Origin: Sphaerochaetaceae bacterium
GTDB lineage: Bacteria > Spirochaetota > Spirochaetia > Sphaerochaetales > Sphaerochaetaceae
Direction: 5' to 3'
NCBI GenBank assembly: GCA_028532915.1
Contig: JAQQAI010000026.1
Span: 1 to 64,000, forward strand
DNA length: 64,000 nucleotides
Each line of letters opens with the position of its first letter. Within the stretch, counting starts at the first letter, position 1. The notes beneath the pieces are model-generated. The model worked only from the letters and a program-made list of their open reading frames with translations. It searched no databases and was not told the DNA's origin. The translations under genes were made by a program, and so were the position numbers. Positions 29,197-39,053 of the stretch are shown here, in pieces.

Positions 29197-29826
29197 ATGG
29201 AAACAAAGGTCTTTTCAATTAAAGGGGAAGAGTTGCACGCAATTACCCTCAACGATGAAGTATTCAATCGTGAAGTTAGTGATGGTTCGATTTATCATGC
29301 TATTAACAATGAATTGGCAAATCGTCGTGTAGGGACTGCCTGTACAAAAACCAGAGGTGAAGTCAACTATAGTAACTCAAAACCATACAAACAAAAGGGA
29401 ACTGGTAATGCCCGTGCCGGTGACAAGAAGTCTCCGATATGGGTGGGCGGAGGAACCATTTTCGGTCCTAAACCCCGTGATTATAGCTATACACTTCCGA
29501 AGAAGGTTAAACGGCTGGCTATGAAATCACTGCTTTCCCTTGCTGTGAATGAAGAAAAATTGGTGGTCGTTGAGGATTTCACCATCGAAAGTGGTCGAAC
29601 AAAGGAGCTTGCATCTATTGTGCAGAACTTTGTTACTGATAAGAAGCGGACTGTACTTATTCTGAAAGATGATGATGTTATGATGCGTAGAGCAGCAAGA
29701 AACATCCCCTTTTTGAAAGTGCTTTCCTACAACAGACTTTCCGCAAAGGAACTGCTGTACGGAAGAAAAGTTTTGATGCTTGAGAGTGCCGCTATGAATC
29801 TCAACGAATTCTTCGGTGATAAATAA
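29197..29826 (+). CDS. rplD: 50S ribosomal protein L4
   Basis: The 209-residue L4 lines the exit tunnel; the extended loop [20 protein letters not shown] and [20 protein letters not shown] is clear. In E. coli L4 represses the S10 operon; no site homologous to that leader is recognised here, although a terminator-like hairpin precedes rpsJ. Located 9 bases after rplC. Confidence 0.96.
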   Translation: METKVFSIKGEELHAITLNDEVFNREVSDGSIYHAINNELANRRVGTACTKTRGEVNYSNSKPYKQKGTGNARAGDKKSPIWVGGGTIFGPKPRDYSYTLPKKVKRLAMKSLLSLAVNEEKLVVVEDFTIESGRTKELASIVQNFVTDKKRTVLILKDDDVMMRRAARNIPFLKVLSYNRLSAKELLYGRKVLMLESAAMNLNEFFGDK

Positions 29827-29836
29827 GGGGTGTAAT

Positions 29837-30139
29837 GTGAGAGCAGATCAAGTAATCATACAACCTGTGCTGACTGAAAAGTCTAATATTGCCAGGGAGT
29901 TGGAAGAGAAGAAGTACACATTCAAAGTGGCTAAGGATGCAAACAAATTCCAGATCGCAAAGGCGGTCAAGGAGTTGTTCGATGTTACTCCGGTCAAAGT
30001 CAATGTTGTGTCTGTAAAAGGTAAACCAAAATATACCCGCGGTAAAAGCGGTTATATAGCTGGGACAACCGGTGACTGGAAGAAGGCGATAATCACTCTT
30101 GCCAAAGGTGATGTCATTCAGGCCGTCGAAGGACTGTAG
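29837..30139 (+). CDS. rplW: 50S ribosomal protein L23 (GTG start)
   Basis: The 100-residue L23 at the exit tunnel rim binds trigger factor and SRP. It reads VRADQVIIQPVLTEKSNIAR, TFKVAKDANKFQIAKAVKEL and VNVVSVKGKPKYTRGK. The start is GTG 29837, in frame and 8 bases after AAGGGG. An ATG at 29835 overlaps it but is followed at once by TGA (ATGTGA), so it cannot be the L23 start. Confidence 0.93.
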   Translation: MRADQVIIQPVLTEKSNIARELEEKKYTFKVAKDANKFQIAKAVKELFDVTPVKVNVVSVKGKPKYTRGKSGYIAGTTGDWKKAIITLAKGDVIQAVEGL

Positions 30140-30148
30140 GAGGAATAC

Positions 30149-30973
30149 ATGGCACTAAAGAAATATAAACCATACACTCCCGGGTTGCGCCAGAAGACCA
30201 CATTGGTATTTGATGAGCTTACAACCAACAAGAGTGAAAAGGCTCTTACCACAAAACTTTCGAAGCATGCGGGACGTGATACATTCGGTCGCATCAGTGT
30301 TAGAAGACGTGGCGGTGGTCATAAAAGAGCTTATCGTGTAATCGATTTTAAACGCGATAAGATCGGCATTCCGGGTGTTGTAAAGACAATCGAATACGAT
30401 CCGAACAGGAGTGCAAATATAGCTCTCGTCTTCTATGCTGACGGAGAGAAAAGATATATTCTGGCACCTAAAGGAATCACAGTTGGTACACGCGTTGAGA
30501 GCGGACCTCAGGCTCCTTTGGAAATCGGGAACACTCTTCCGCTGAGAAACATTCCCCTCGGTCTGACAGTTCACAACGTTGAATTGCAGCTGGGCCGCGG
30601 CGGGCAGATGGTTCGAAGTGCCGGATTAGGTGCTACCATCGTCGCCAAGGAAGGAGATTATGTTACTCTTAAACTTCCTTCCGGTGAAATGAGAATGGTA
30701 TTCGCCGAGTGTTCGGCAACCTTGGGCAGATTGGGTAATGACGATCATATGAACGTCACTCTCGGTAAAGCCGGCCGTTCAAGATGGTTGGGTAAGAGAC
30801 CGAAAGTAAGAGGTGTTGCCATGAACCCGGTCGATCACCCTCATGGTGGTGGTGAAGGAAAGACCGCATCCGGTCGTCATCCTGTTACTCCCTGGGGCGT
30901 ACAGACTAAGGGACATAAGACACGAAAGAAGAAAAAACCTTCGGGTAGTTTCATCGTGAAAAAGCGTAAGTAG
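30149..30973 (+). CDS. rplB: 50S ribosomal protein L2
   Basis: The 274-residue L2, essential for subunit joining and peptidyl transfer, starts [19 protein letters not shown] and has the [20 protein letters not shown] block and the conserved [14 protein letters not shown] with its key histidine, ending in a basic tail. It is preceded by GGAGG, 9 bases after rplW. Confidence 0.97.
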   Translation: MALKKYKPYTPGLRQKTTLVFDELTTNKSEKALTTKLSKHAGRDTFGRISVRRRGGGHKRAYRVIDFKRDKIGIPGVVKTIEYDPNRSANIALVFYADGEKRYILAPKGITVGTRVESGPQAPLEIGNTLPLRNIPLGLTVHNVELQLGRGGQMVRSAGLGATIVAKEGDYVTLKLPSGEMRMVFAECSATLGRLGNDDHMNVTLGKAGRSRWLGKRPKVRGVAMNPVDHPHGGGEGKTASGRHPVTPWGVQTKGHKTRKKKKPSGSFIVKKRK

Positions 30974-30984
30974 GAGTAGAGAAA

Positions 30985-31263
30985 GTGGCTAGGTCAATCA
31001 AAAAAGGTCCTTTTATTGAGAAAAAACTCTACAAGAGGATTACAGAATCCAACAAATCGGGTAAGAAACCTATGATCAAGACGTACTCACGCACTTCGAC
31101 GATCATCCCCGAGATGGTTGGATATACTATTTCTGTGTATAACGGCAAAACATGGGTTCCGGTATTCGTTACTGAAAACCTCGTAGGACATAAGCTTGGT
31201 GAATTCTCACCGACAAGGCTGTTCCGCGGACACGCCGCATCAGACAAGAAAGGTAGAAGGTAG
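30985..31263 (+). CDS. rpsS: 30S ribosomal protein S19 (GTG start)
   Basis: The 92-residue S19 of the 30S head reads [36 protein letters not shown] and [16 protein letters not shown]. The start is GTG 30985 with GGAG upstream; the next ATG is too far in. Length is standard. Confidence 0.96.
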   Translation: MARSIKKGPFIEKKLYKRITESNKSGKKPMIKTYSRTSTIIPEMVGYTISVYNGKTWVPVFVTENLVGHKLGEFSPTRLFRGHAASDKKGRR

Positions 31264-31275
31264 TAGGTGTAGAAT

Positions 31276-31632
31276 ATGGAAGAAAAGAAAGGTTTTAAAG
31301 CTGTTGCCAAATATTTACCCTCTTCTCCCTCCAAAGTCCGCCCTGTTGCCGACTTGGTGAGAAGCAGATCCTATGTTGATGCTATGGCAATTCTTGACGC
31401 TCTGCCTCAGAAAGGGGCGATTCTTCTCAAGAAAGTTGTCCAGTCTGCTGCAGCAAACGCAATGAACCAGAACAAGAAACTTGATGAAGAGCAGTTGGTG
31501 ATAGCACAACTCTATGTAGATGATGGTCCTCGATTGAAAAGAGTTTGGCCGAGATCTCATGGAAGACGTGATATTCTTCTGAAGAGACAGTGTCATATCA
31601 CAGTCGTGCTCGATGAAAAGGTGGGTAAGTAA
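31276..31632 (+). CDS. rplV: 50S ribosomal protein L22
   Basis: The 118-residue L22 lines the exit tunnel. It has YLPSSPSKVRPVADLVR, the ILLKKVVQSAAANAMNQNK helix and the C-terminal tunnel hairpin GPRLKRVWPRSHGRRDILLK. Its stop TAA is followed immediately by the rpsC start, so translation is coupled. Confidence 0.96.
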   Translation: MEEKKGFKAVAKYLPSSPSKVRPVADLVRSRSYVDAMAILDALPQKGAILLKKVVQSAAANAMNQNKKLDEEQLVIAQLYVDDGPRLKRVWPRSHGRRDILLKRQCHITVVLDEKVGK

Positions 31633-32346
31633 ATGGGTCAGAAAGTTAATCCAATTGGACTTCGGTTGGGAGTCAACAAGACCTGGAAATCAAAATGGTA
31701 TGTTGATCCCAGAGAATATGCAGCAACCCTTCATGAGGATTTGAAACTCAGAAAGGTTCTCCTTACCTGTCCTGAGGTTCAAGGTGCTGAGATCGCTGAT
31801 GTTGAAATTGTCAGAAAACCACAGCGCGTTTCCCTGACGATCTCTACCAGCCGCCCCGGTATCATTATCGGAGCAAAAGGTTCAAACGTTGAGAAGCTTG
31901 GTGCAAGACTTCAGGGACTGACGGACAAGAAGGTTCAGATCAAGATCAAAGAGATCAAGAAACCCGATGCTGATGCTCAGCTCATTGCAGGCAATGTTGC
32001 CAGACAGCTTACCAACCGCGGTTCACACCGAAGAGCACTCAAGATGGCGATCAGCAAGGCTATGCAGGCCGGAGCTCAGGGAGTCAAGATCAAGGTTTCC
32101 GGAAGACTCGGCGGAAAGGAAATTGCCGGTTCGGAGTGGTTGAAAGATGGAAGAATTCCACTTCATACTCTGAGAAGCGATATCGATTACGGGTTTGCCC
32201 AGGCAAACACCTCCTTCGGGGTCATCGGTGTTAAAGTATGGGTGTACAACGGTGAGATTCTTGATAAATCAAAGAAAGACGACGCTGGCTTATTAGTGCG
32301 CAAGAGTGCACGAGAACGAGCACAGAATGTTGATAATAGGAGTTAG
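31633..32346 (+). CDS. rpsC: 30S ribosomal protein S3
   Basis: The 237-residue S3 at the mRNA entry channel begins MGQKVNPIGLRLGVNKTWKS, contains the KH signature RPGIIIGAKGSNVEKL and the C-terminal GRLGGKEIAGSEWLKDGRIP-LHTLRSDIDYGFA. ATG 31633 directly abuts the rplV stop. Confidence 0.97.
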   Translation: MGQKVNPIGLRLGVNKTWKSKWYVDPREYAATLHEDLKLRKVLLTCPEVQGAEIADVEIVRKPQRVSLTISTSRPGIIIGAKGSNVEKLGARLQGLTDKKVQIKIKEIKKPDADAQLIAGNVARQLTNRGSHRRALKMAISKAMQAGAQGVKIKVSGRLGGKEIAGSEWLKDGRIPLHTLRSDIDYGFAQANTSFGVIGVKVWVYNGEILDKSKKDDAGLLVRKSARERAQNVDNRS

Positions 32347-32352
32347 TACATC

Positions 32353-32769
32353 ATGCTGAGTCCAAAGAGAATAAAATTCAGAAAGAAACATAGAGGTACT
32401 AGAGACGGTGTTGCACATCGTGGAAATTATCTCGCATTCGGTGAGTTTGGCCTGATGGCGTTGGAACCAAAATGGATAACCAACCGTCAGATAGAGGCTG
32501 CTCGTATCGCGATGACCCGTCATATCAAACGTGGTGGTAAGGTATGGATCAGAATTTTCCCCGATATGCCTTATACCAAGAAACCCGCTGAAACCCGTCA
32601 GGGTAACGGTAAAGGTAACCCTGAAGGCTGGGTCGCAGTAGTTAAGACCGGCGCTTTGATGTTTGAGATGGGCGGCGTTGATGAAGCTCTGGCTCGCGAA
32701 GCGCTGAAGCTTGCAGCTTCGAAACTCCCGATCAAGACAAAATTTGTCACCAGAAGGGAAGTGGAGTAG
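32353..32769 (+). CDS. rplP: 50S ribosomal protein L16
   Basis: The 138-residue L16 near the A-site starts [15 protein letters not shown] and has [39 protein letters not shown] and [20 protein letters not shown]. Lies 6 bases after rpsC and 3 before rpmC. Confidence 0.97.
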   Translation: MLSPKRIKFRKKHRGTRDGVAHRGNYLAFGEFGLMALEPKWITNRQIEAARIAMTRHIKRGGKVWIRIFPDMPYTKKPAETRQGNGKGNPEGWVAVVKTGALMFEMGGVDEALAREALKLAASKLPIKTKFVTRREVE

Positions 32770-32772
32770 GAT

Positions 32773-32979
32773 ATGAAAAATTCATTTAACGATTTAACAT
32801 ATGCAGAATTGGTCGCCAAGAGAGAGAAGCTCAGAAAAGAAGCATTAGATTTGAGAATGGCTAAGGTTCTTGGACATGTTGAGAATCCTTTAGCAGTGAG
32901 AACTACTAAACGAGATATCGCACGCCTTAACACCCTCATCCACGAGTATGCCCTGGGCATACGACAGAATTCTAAATAA
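32773..32979 (+). CDS. rpmC: 50S ribosomal protein L29
   Basis: The 68-residue two-helix L29 reads [20 protein letters not shown] and [16 protein letters not shown] then [16 protein letters not shown]. Starts 3 bases after rplP. Normal length for the family. Confidence 0.93.
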   Translation: MKNSFNDLTYAELVAKREKLRKEALDLRMAKVLGHVENPLAVRTTKRDIARLNTLIHEYALGIRQNSK

Positions 32980-32995
32980 GTGAGGTTCACATCCA

Positions 32996-33247
32996 ATGGA
33001 AGTTAATAAGAAACGATATACCGGTGTGGTAACCAGCGATAAAATGGATAAGACCATTGTTGTGTCAGTCTCAACAAGAAGACTGCATCCTCTCTACAAG
33101 AAATATGTGACTCACACAAAGAAAGTGAAAGCGCACGATGAGAGAAATGATGCTGCTTTGGGTGATACTGTCCGCGTTGTTGAATGCAGACCTATCAGCA
33201 AAGACAAGAGCTGGCGTCTTGAACAAGTCATTGAACGGGCTAAGTAG
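32996..33247 (+). CDS. rpsQ: 30S ribosomal protein S17
   Basis: The 83-residue S17 (OB fold) reads [39 protein letters not shown] and [20 protein letters not shown]. The SD is weak (TGAGG well upstream), consistent with coupling to rpmC, 16 bases before. Confidence 0.96.
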   Translation: MEVNKKRYTGVVTSDKMDKTIVVSVSTRRLHPLYKKYVTHTKKVKAHDERNDAALGDTVRVVECRPISKDKSWRLEQVIERAK

Positions 33248-33261
33248 GAAGGAGCAATTTC

Positions 33262-33630
33262 ATGGTACAAATGCAAACATATCTGAATGTAGCAGACAAC
33301 AGCGGTGCCAAAAGAGTTCAGTGTATCAAAGTTCTGGGTGGAAGCCATAGAATGATTGCTGGAGTCGGTGACATCATTGTTGTAGCAGTGAAGGACGCCC
33401 TTCCTAACGGCGCCATCAAGAAAGGTGACGTGTTGAAGGCGGTTATCGTCCGTACTAAAAAAGAATACCGGAGACCTGACGGTACCTATATCAGGTTCGA
33501 TGACAACGCTTGCGTAGTCATTGATGCCAACAATAACCCGCGTGGAAAGCGTATCTTCGGGCCTGTTGCTCGCGAACTTCGTGACGGCGGCTTTGTGAAG
33601 ATCGTCTCGCTCGCGCCGGAAGTGTTGTAG
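33262..33630 (+). CDS. rplN: 50S ribosomal protein L14
   Basis: The 122-residue L14 reads [40 protein letters not shown] and [20 protein letters not shown] with the standard LAPEVL end. AAGGAG precedes ATG 33262. Confidence 0.97.
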   Translation: MVQMQTYLNVADNSGAKRVQCIKVLGGSHRMIAGVGDIIVVAVKDALPNGAIKKGDVLKAVIVRTKKEYRRPDGTYIRFDDNACVVIDANNNPRGKRIFGPVARELRDGGFVKIVSLAPEVL

Positions 33631-33641
33631 GAGAATTAGAG

Positions 33642-33947
33642 ATGAAACTGAAGAAGAATGACAATGTCAAGGTTCTTGCAGGCAAAGACAAAGGTAAGAC
33701 GGGTCGTATCCTGAAGATCGATCAGGTCAATCAGAGAGTCGTTGTCCAGGGCGTTAACATGGTGAAGAAAACCATGAAGAAGCGCTCACAGCAGGACCAG
33801 GGTGGAATCAAGGAAATCGAGGCTCCGATTCATGTTTCTAATGTAGCCCTTCTGCTGAAGAACGGCGAGACATCTAGAATCGGCTTTAGACTTGAAGAAA
33901 ACGGAGATAAGGTTCGTTTCGCTAAGAAAACCGGGGAAGTGATCTGA
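33642..33947 (+). CDS. rplX: 50S ribosomal protein L24
   Basis: The 101-residue L24 carries an N-terminal KOW motif ([18 protein letters not shown]) and HVSNVALL. Its TGA stop shares a base with the rplE start (TGATG), giving coupling. Confidence 0.95.
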   Translation: MKLKKNDNVKVLAGKDKGKTGRILKIDQVNQRVVVQGVNMVKKTMKKRSQQDQGGIKEIEAPIHVSNVALLLKNGETSRIGFRLEENGDKVRFAKKTGEVI

Positions 33948-34498
33948 TGGCAAAATTCGTACCCAACTTAAAAAAAACGTATCTGGAAAAAGCAGCTCCC
34001 GAATTATTGAAGGAATTCGGCTATAAAACCAAGATGCAGGTGCCGGCTATCGAGAAAGTCTCTGTCAGCATCGGTGTCGGTGAAGCTATTGTGAACAAAA
34101 AGCTTCTGGATTCAGCAGTTAAAGAACTTGAACAGATTACTGGACAGCATGTCGTGAAGACAAAAGCAAGAAAGTCCATTGCTAACTTCAAAGTTCGTGC
34201 CGGACAGGAAATCGGGGCCGTAGTAACACTTCGTGGCGATAACATGTGGTTCTTCCTTGAACGTCTGATCGGTATTGCTTTACCTCGTGTTAAAGACTTC
34301 AAGGGCGTAAAACCGAATGCGTTCGATGGTCACGGGAATTATGCGCTCGGTATCACTGAGCAGATCATCTTCCCTGAAATCGATTATGATAAAATTGAAC
34401 GTGTGAGTGGGTTGAACGTTGCTATCGTGACTTCGGCCAAGAGTGATGAAGAAGGGTATGCCTTACTCAAAAAGCTTGGCATGCCATTCGCTAAATAA
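33947..34498 (+). CDS. rplE: 50S ribosomal protein L5
   Basis: The 183-residue L5 binds 5S rRNA in the central protuberance. Motifs: [13 protein letters not shown]-like [40 protein letters not shown] and [23 protein letters not shown] 33947 overlaps the rplX stop by one base. Confidence 0.97.
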   Translation: MAKFVPNLKKTYLEKAAPELLKEFGYKTKMQVPAIEKVSVSIGVGEAIVNKKLLDSAVKELEQITGQHVVKTKARKSIANFKVRAGQEIGAVVTLRGDNMWFFLERLIGIALPRVKDFKGVKPNAFDGHGNYALGITEQIIFPEIDYDKIERVSGLNVAIVTSAKSDEEGYALLKKLGMPFAK

Positions 34499-34512
34499 GG
34501 TGGAGTGAAGAG

Positions 34513-34698
34513 ATGGCAAAAAAATCGATGATCGTTAAGGCGAACAGAACGCCAAAATACAGTACCAGGAAGGTCAACCGCTGCAAAGTTTGCGGTAGAC
34601 CACGCGGGTATATGCGGAAATTCGAGATGTGCAGAATTTGCTTTCGGAAGCTTGCTAGCGAAGGGCAGATTCCCGGCGTCACCAAATCTAGCTGGTAG
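34513..34698 (+). CDS. rpsN: 30S ribosomal protein S14, zinc-binding type (S14 type Z)
   Basis: The 61-residue form of S14 has the complete zinc knuckle [20 protein letters not shown] (CxxC...CxxC) and [17 protein letters not shown] at the end. This is the short C+ class. Located 14 bases after rplE with GGTGGAG before the start. Confidence 0.97.
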   Translation: MAKKSMIVKANRTPKYSTRKVNRCKVCGRPRGYMRKFEMCRICFRKLASEGQIPGVTKSSW

Positions 34699-34707
34699 GA
34701 GATTAAC

Positions 34708-35109
34708 ATGGCTATAAGTGATCCTGTTGCCGATATGCTGACAAAAATTAGAAATGCAAGCATGGCGAAGCATGAAAAAGTTGAGATTCCGACATCCAAA
34801 ATGAAACTTCAGATCGTTAAGATCCTGAAGAATGAAGGATTCGTCAAAAATTTCAAAAAAGTAGTGAATAAAGATGGTGTGAATACTATTAGAGTATTCT
34901 TGAAATACGATGACAAGCAAAATCCCGTTCTTCACGGTATTGATAGAATCAGTACTCCTGGACGACGTGTCTATTCCGGATATCGTGATATGCCGAGAGT
35001 GTATAATGGCTACGGAGTAGTCGTTGTTTCTACCTCTACCGGTGTTATTACGGGGAAGAAAGCTAGTGAGAAAAAGGTCGGTGGTGAACTGATCTGTACA
35101 ATTTGGTAA
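34708..35109 (+). CDS. rpsH: 30S ribosomal protein S8
   Basis: The 133-residue S8 of the 30S body starts [20 protein letters not shown] and ends [20 protein letters not shown]; in E. coli it represses the spc operon. GGAG precedes ATG 34708. Confidence 0.97.
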   Translation: MAISDPVADMLTKIRNASMAKHEKVEIPTSKMKLQIVKILKNEGFVKNFKKVVNKDGVNTIRVFLKYDDKQNPVLHGIDRISTPGRRVYSGYRDMPRVYNGYGVVVVSTSTGVITGKKASEKKVGGELICTIW

Positions 35110-35120
35110 GGTGGTGAACT

Positions 35121-35663
35121 ATGTCTCGAATAGGTAAATTACCGATAGAAGTACCTAAAGGTGTGAAAGTTACTGTTGCAGACAGTGTGATCACTGCTGA
35201 AGGTCCAAAAGGGAAACTGGTTCAAGATTACCGTCCTGAAGTTACAATTGCTGTCGCTGATAACACAGTCACAGTGACAAGAAAAGACGACAGCAAACCT
35301 GCTCGTGCTTTTCACGGACTGTATCGCCAGTTGGTTCAGAATATGGTTATTGGTGTTTCTTCAGGATTCACCAAAAAGTTGATTATCAACGGTGTCGGTT
35401 ATCGTGCGGAAGTAAAAGGAAAGATCTTGTATCTCAACCTTGGTTTCTCTACTCAGATCGAATTCATGATTCCTTCTGATGTCGAGATCACATGCGAAAA
35501 CCCTTCAACTGTTGTAGTCTCGGGAACCAGTAAACAACGCGTTGGGCAGGTGAGTTCTGAAATACGTTCACTGCGTACCCCCGAACCTTATAAAGGTAAA
35601 GGAATCAGGTACAGCGATGAAGTCATTCGACGAAAAGTCGGTAAGTCTGGCGGTAAGAAATAG
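35121..35663 (+). CDS. rplF: 50S ribosomal protein L6
   Basis: The 180-residue L6 begins SRIGKLPIEVPKGVKVTV, has LIINGVGYRAEVKGKILYLN and ends PEPYKGKGIRYSDEVIRRKV-GKSGGKK, the L6 signature. GGTGGTG precedes ATG 35121. Confidence 0.97.
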   Translation: MSRIGKLPIEVPKGVKVTVADSVITAEGPKGKLVQDYRPEVTIAVADNTVTVTRKDDSKPARAFHGLYRQLVQNMVIGVSSGFTKKLIINGVGYRAEVKGKILYLNLGFSTQIEFMIPSDVEITCENPSTVVVSGTSKQRVGQVSSEIRSLRTPEPYKGKGIRYSDEVIRRKVGKSGGKK

Positions 35664-35676
35664 GTAGGATGAGAAG

Positions 35677-36036
35677 ATGAACAGAGTTTTAGATAAGAAT
35701 AGAAAGCGCGCAAGACGTAAGGTTCATATCAGAAAGCATATCTCTGGTACTGCAACCAAGCCTCGTATGAGTGTGTTCAGAAGTAATTCACATCTGTATG
35801 TCCAGGTTATCGATGATGTCGCGGGTCATACTCTCGTCTCGGCAAGCAGCATGGAAGCATCATTGAAAGATTTGAAGAATACAGTCGAAGATGGAGCCAA
35901 GCTTGGTGAAATTGTGGGAAAGAGACTTCTTGAGAAGAACATCGACACAGTCGTGTTCGATCGTAACGGGTATCTGTTTCACGGTATTGTTAAGAGTATT
36001 GCCGATGGGGCCAGAAAAGCCGGAGTTAAATTCTAG
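35677..36036 (+). CDS. rplR: 50S ribosomal protein L18
   Basis: The 119-residue L18 binds 5S rRNA. It reads [39 protein letters not shown] and ends [27 protein letters not shown] precedes ATG 35677. Confidence 0.96.
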   Translation: MNRVLDKNRKRARRKVHIRKHISGTATKPRMSVFRSNSHLYVQVIDDVAGHTLVSASSMEASLKDLKNTVEDGAKLGEIVGKRLLEKNIDTVVFDRNGYLFHGIVKSIADGARKAGVKF

Positions 36037-36042
36037 GGGGAT

Positions 36043-36549
36043 ATGGTGGACAGGTCAGATAGAAAACAAGAAAATGATTTCAGCGAGAAGTTAGTTAAAC
36101 TCAACAGAGTTTCAAAAGTTGTGAAAGGTGGTCGAAGATTCTCTTTCTCAGCACTTGTCGTTGTCGGTGATAAAAACGGGAAGGTAGGTTACGGTTCAGG
36201 TAAGGCTAACGATGTCGCCGAGGCGATCCGTAAGGCTGCCGAGAAGGCGAAAGAGAACATGGTTACCATTCCTCTTTCAAAATCTACCATTCCTCACGAG
36301 ATTGTCGGGAATTATAAGAGTGCTAGTGTATTGCTGAGACCGGCTGTTCCCGGTACTGGAGTTATTGCCGGCGGTGCAGTACGTCACGTGATGGATGCTT
36401 GCGGAATCAAGGATGTACTTAGTAAATCTCTGGGTTCTAAAAATAGTGTGAACACGGTAAAAGCTACCTTCACTGCTCTTCAATCACTTTTTGATGCTAA
36501 GGAACTTGCGGAATCCCGCGGGAAAACCTTAAGCGAGATGTGGGGGTAA
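36043..36549 (+). CDS. rpsE: 30S ribosomal protein S5
   Basis: The 168-residue S5 at the mRNA entry site has the double-stranded RNA-binding-like VVKGGRRFSFSALVVVGDKN and GKVGYGSGKANDVAEAIRKA, and C-terminal GGAVRHVMDACGIKDVLSKS. The N-terminus (about 20 residues) is hydrophilic. GGGG precedes ATG 36043. Confidence 0.97.
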   Translation: MVDRSDRKQENDFSEKLVKLNRVSKVVKGGRRFSFSALVVVGDKNGKVGYGSGKANDVAEAIRKAAEKAKENMVTIPLSKSTIPHEIVGNYKSASVLLRPAVPGTGVIAGGAVRHVMDACGIKDVLSKSLGSKNSVNTVKATFTALQSLFDAKELAESRGKTLSEMWG

Positions 36550-36552
36550 TGA

Positions 36553-36747
36553 ATGGCTAAAGCTAAAGAAAATAAGATCAAGATAACATTGGTGAAAAGT
36601 GTTATTGGCACTATTCCTGCTCAGAGAAGGACTGTTAAGGCTCTTGGACTCAAGAAGATCGGATCTTCCGTGGAACATGAAGCAAGTCCTGCTATCAAGG
36701 GTATGGTTAGAGCAGTTGCCCACCTTGTGAAAGTCGAGGAGATTTAA
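36553..36747 (+). CDS. rpmD: 50S ribosomal protein L30
   Basis: The 64-residue L30 reads [20 protein letters not shown] then [20 protein letters not shown] and ends [13 protein letters not shown]. Three bases after rpsE; one base before rplO. Confidence 0.95.
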   Translation: MAKAKENKIKITLVKSVIGTIPAQRRTVKALGLKKIGSSVEHEASPAIKGMVRAVAHLVKVEEI

Positions 36748-36748
36748 T

Positions 36749-37180
36749 ATGGGACAGATTAATGCACCTATCGGTGGAAATAGAAAAAAAACGATCGTCG
36801 GTCGCGGTGCCTCTTCAAAAGGAAGAACCTGCGGTCGCGGTAACAACGGTCAGAACGCCCGTAGCGGCGGTGGTGTAAGACCCGGATTCGAAGGCGGGCA
36901 GATGCCTTTGTACCGTCGTGTTGCCAGACGCGGTTTCTCAAACTATCCGTTCAAGGAAGAATATCAGGTGGTTTCTCTTGATGCGATCTCTTCCTGTTTC
37001 AATGATAATGATGTAGTTACTCTTGATGCATTGAAAGATAAAAAGCTGGTAAAAGGCTTCGATGCAAAAGCAAAAGTACTTGCCAATGGGGAACTCACCA
37101 AAAAGGTGGTGTTTGAGGGACTCAAGATTTCTGCTGCTGCGGTCGAGAAGATCAAAGCTGCCGGTGGAGAAATCAAATAA
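36749..37180 (+). CDS. rplO: 50S ribosomal protein L15
   Basis: The 143-residue L15 has the glycine/arginine-rich N-terminus (KTIVGRGASSKGRTCGRG, GGGVRPGFEGGQMPLYRRV) and C-terminal GLKISAAAVEKIKAAGG. It starts one base after rpmD and precedes secY. Confidence 0.97.
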   Translation: MGQINAPIGGNRKKTIVGRGASSKGRTCGRGNNGQNARSGGGVRPGFEGGQMPLYRRVARRGFSNYPFKEEYQVVSLDAISSCFNDNDVVTLDALKDKKLVKGFDAKAKVLANGELTKKVVFEGLKISAAAVEKIKAAGGEIK

Positions 37181-37195
37181 TAAAAGAGGATTGCG

Positions 37196-38515
37196 ATGTC
37201 TAACTCCTTAGTGAATATGTTCAAGATCGAAGAGCTTAGAAAGAAAATCTCATGGACTGTCCTGTTTCTGGTCGTTTTCAGAATCGGGGCGTTCATTCCT
37301 ATTCCCGGAATCGATCCTGAAGTGTTAAAACTCTATTTCCTCTCTCAGAGTAATTCTGCGACTATCGGCCTGACGGAGTACTTGAACTTCTTTGCCGGTG
37401 GAGCCTTCTCCAACTTCTCTGTGTTCATGCTAGGCATCATGCCCTACATCTCGACACAGATTATCTTCCAGCTGCTGATGCTGGTGGTTCCGAGTTTGAA
37501 GAAATTATCTGAAGATGCTTCTGGAAGGAAAAAAGTACAACAATATACACGTTACGGAACAATATTGGTCTGTCTTATTCAGTCTTATGTGGTTACAGTG
37601 TATGCAAACTCGATACCAGATGTGATGACGATGAATGTCCTTCCCTTCACCATCATAGCAATGCTCTCGGTTACGACCGGCTCAATGTTTTTGGTGTGGG
37701 TAGGAGATCAGATCACAGCTCGTGGCATTGGAAACGGAATTTCACTTCTCATTTTTGCTGGGATTGTAGCACGAATTCCTAACGCATTGGTGACACTGTT
37801 CAGCAGTGTTCAGTCCGGTGTGTTGAATCCAATAGTTGTGATCGTCGTATTTGCGATGTTCGCAGTTGTTGTTGCATTAGTTGTATATGAACAACGTGGT
37901 CAGAGAAAAATACCGGTACAGTACGCAAAGCGTGTTGTTGGAAGAAAGATGTACGGCTCACAGAGCTCCTACATCCCTTTCAAGATTAACCCCTCCGGTG
38001 TTATTCCTGTAATATTCGCATCCGCGTTACTTTCATTCCCGCTGCAGATCGCTGCATCGCTGGGACCTGAAGTACGGTGGCTGCAGGCAGTAGCGAATTG
38101 GCTTGACCCGCAGGGAGGCCCGTATCTAATTATCTACACCCTGTTGATTATTGCCTTCGCTTTCTTTTATACCCAGGTGTCGCTGAATCCGATCGAGATG
38201 GCTCGACAGATCAGAGAGAATGGCGGATCGGTCCCAGGTGTGCGGACAGAAAGACTTGAGGAGTATCTAACGAAGGTCTTGAACCGTATAGTATTGCCCG
38301 GATCCATATTCCTCGCATTCATTGCTCTGATTCCTACAGTAGTTCAGAAGTTCTTCAACTTCCCGTCTGCTGTGGCTATGCTGCTCGGTGGAACCTCGTT
38401 GATCATCATGGTAGGAGTCGACCTTGATACGATGAGCCAGATTGAGGGCGTCATGAAGATGCACCACCAAGATGGTATTACTTCTAAAGGGCGAATCAAA
38501 GCTAGGAACTTATAG
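37196..38515 (+). CDS. secY: preprotein translocase subunit SecY
   Basis: The 439-residue protein-conducting channel has ten hydrophobic segments. Landmarks: FRIGAFIPIPGID near the start, FSVFMLGIMPYISTQIIFQL, GNGISLLIFAGIV and the cytoplasmic loop VVYEQRGQRKIPVQYAKR-VVGRKMYG that binds SecA and ribosome. AAAGAGGA precedes ATG 37196. Partner SecE is encoded at 14642. Confidence 0.97.
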   Translation: MSNSLVNMFKIEELRKKISWTVLFLVVFRIGAFIPIPGIDPEVLKLYFLSQSNSATIGLTEYLNFFAGGAFSNFSVFMLGIMPYISTQIIFQLLMLVVPSLKKLSEDASGRKKVQQYTRYGTILVCLIQSYVVTVYANSIPDVMTMNVLPFTIIAMLSVTTGSMFLVWVGDQITARGIGNGISLLIFAGIVARIPNALVTLFSSVQSGVLNPIVVIVVFAMFAVVVALVVYEQRGQRKIPVQYAKRVVGRKMYGSQSSYIPFKINPSGVIPVIFASALLSFPLQIAASLGPEVRWLQAVANWLDPQGGPYLIIYTLLIIAFAFFYTQVSLNPIEMARQIRENGGSVPGVRTERLEEYLTKVLNRIVLPGSIFLAFIALIPTVVQKFFNFPSAVAMLLGGTSLIIMVGVDLDTMSQIEGVMKMHHQDGITSKGRIKARNL

Positions 38516-38527
38516 GAGACGATTGAA

Positions 38528-38641
38528 ATGAAAGTGAGAGCAAGTGTCAAACCGATGTGCGACAAATGCAAAGTCATTAGACGTGCCGGGGTCGTTCGCA
38601 TTGTATGTGAAAACCCAAAGCACAAACAAAGACAGAGATAA
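38528..38641 (+). CDS. rpmJ: 50S ribosomal protein L36
   Basis: This small gene encodes 37 residues starting [20 protein letters not shown]. Zinc ligands Cys11, Cys14, Cys27 and His32 are all present, so this is the zinc-binding (C+) form. AGGAG lies before ATG 38528. It sits between secY and rpsM, as usual; adk, map and infA, often found here, are missing. Confidence 0.95.
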   Translation: MKVRASVKPMCDKCKVIRRAGVVRIVCENPKHKQRQR

Positions 38642-38675
38642 TTGCTGATAAAAGCAGGTGAGAGGAGGCCAGTTA

Positions 38676-39041
38676 ATGGCGAGAATTGCAGGTGTTGATT
38701 TACCTAACAAAGCGGTAAAAATTGCATTAACCTATATTTACGGAATCGGCAGGGTCTCCGCAATGGAGATATGCCAAAAGAGCAACATTAATCCCGAAGA
38801 GAGAATGAACAATCTTTCAGCGGAAGATGTGAACGAATTAAGAAAACTTATTGAAAGCGAATATAAAGTAGAAGGTCGTTTACGAACAGAGGTTGCACTT
38901 AACATTAAACGTTTAATGGATATTGGTTGTAACCGTGGCTTACGTCACAGAAAAGGTTTACCAGTACGGGGTCAGAGAACAAAGACCAATGCAAGAACCC
39001 GTAAGGGTAAGAAGAAGACCGTTGCCGGTAAGAAGAAATAA
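38676..39041 (+). CDS. rpsM: 30S ribosomal protein S13
   Basis: The 121-residue S13 begins [20 protein letters not shown], has [13 protein letters not shown] and ends with [20 protein letters not shown] plus a lysine tail. ATG 38676 has GAGAGGAGG upstream; an in-frame GTG at 38658 precedes the ribosome-binding site and is not the start. Confidence 0.97.
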   Translation: MARIAGVDLPNKAVKIALTYIYGIGRVSAMEICQKSNINPEERMNNLSAEDVNELRKLIESEYKVEGRLRTEVALNIKRLMDIGCNRGLRHRKGLPVRGQRTKTNARTRKGKKKTVAGKKK

Positions 39042-39053
39042 GGAGAACTGATT

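Noticed and set aside
38658-38675. An in-frame GTG start for rpsM
   Set aside because: It precedes the strong ribosome-binding site GAGAGGAGG, and S13 proteins begin [10 protein letters not shown].
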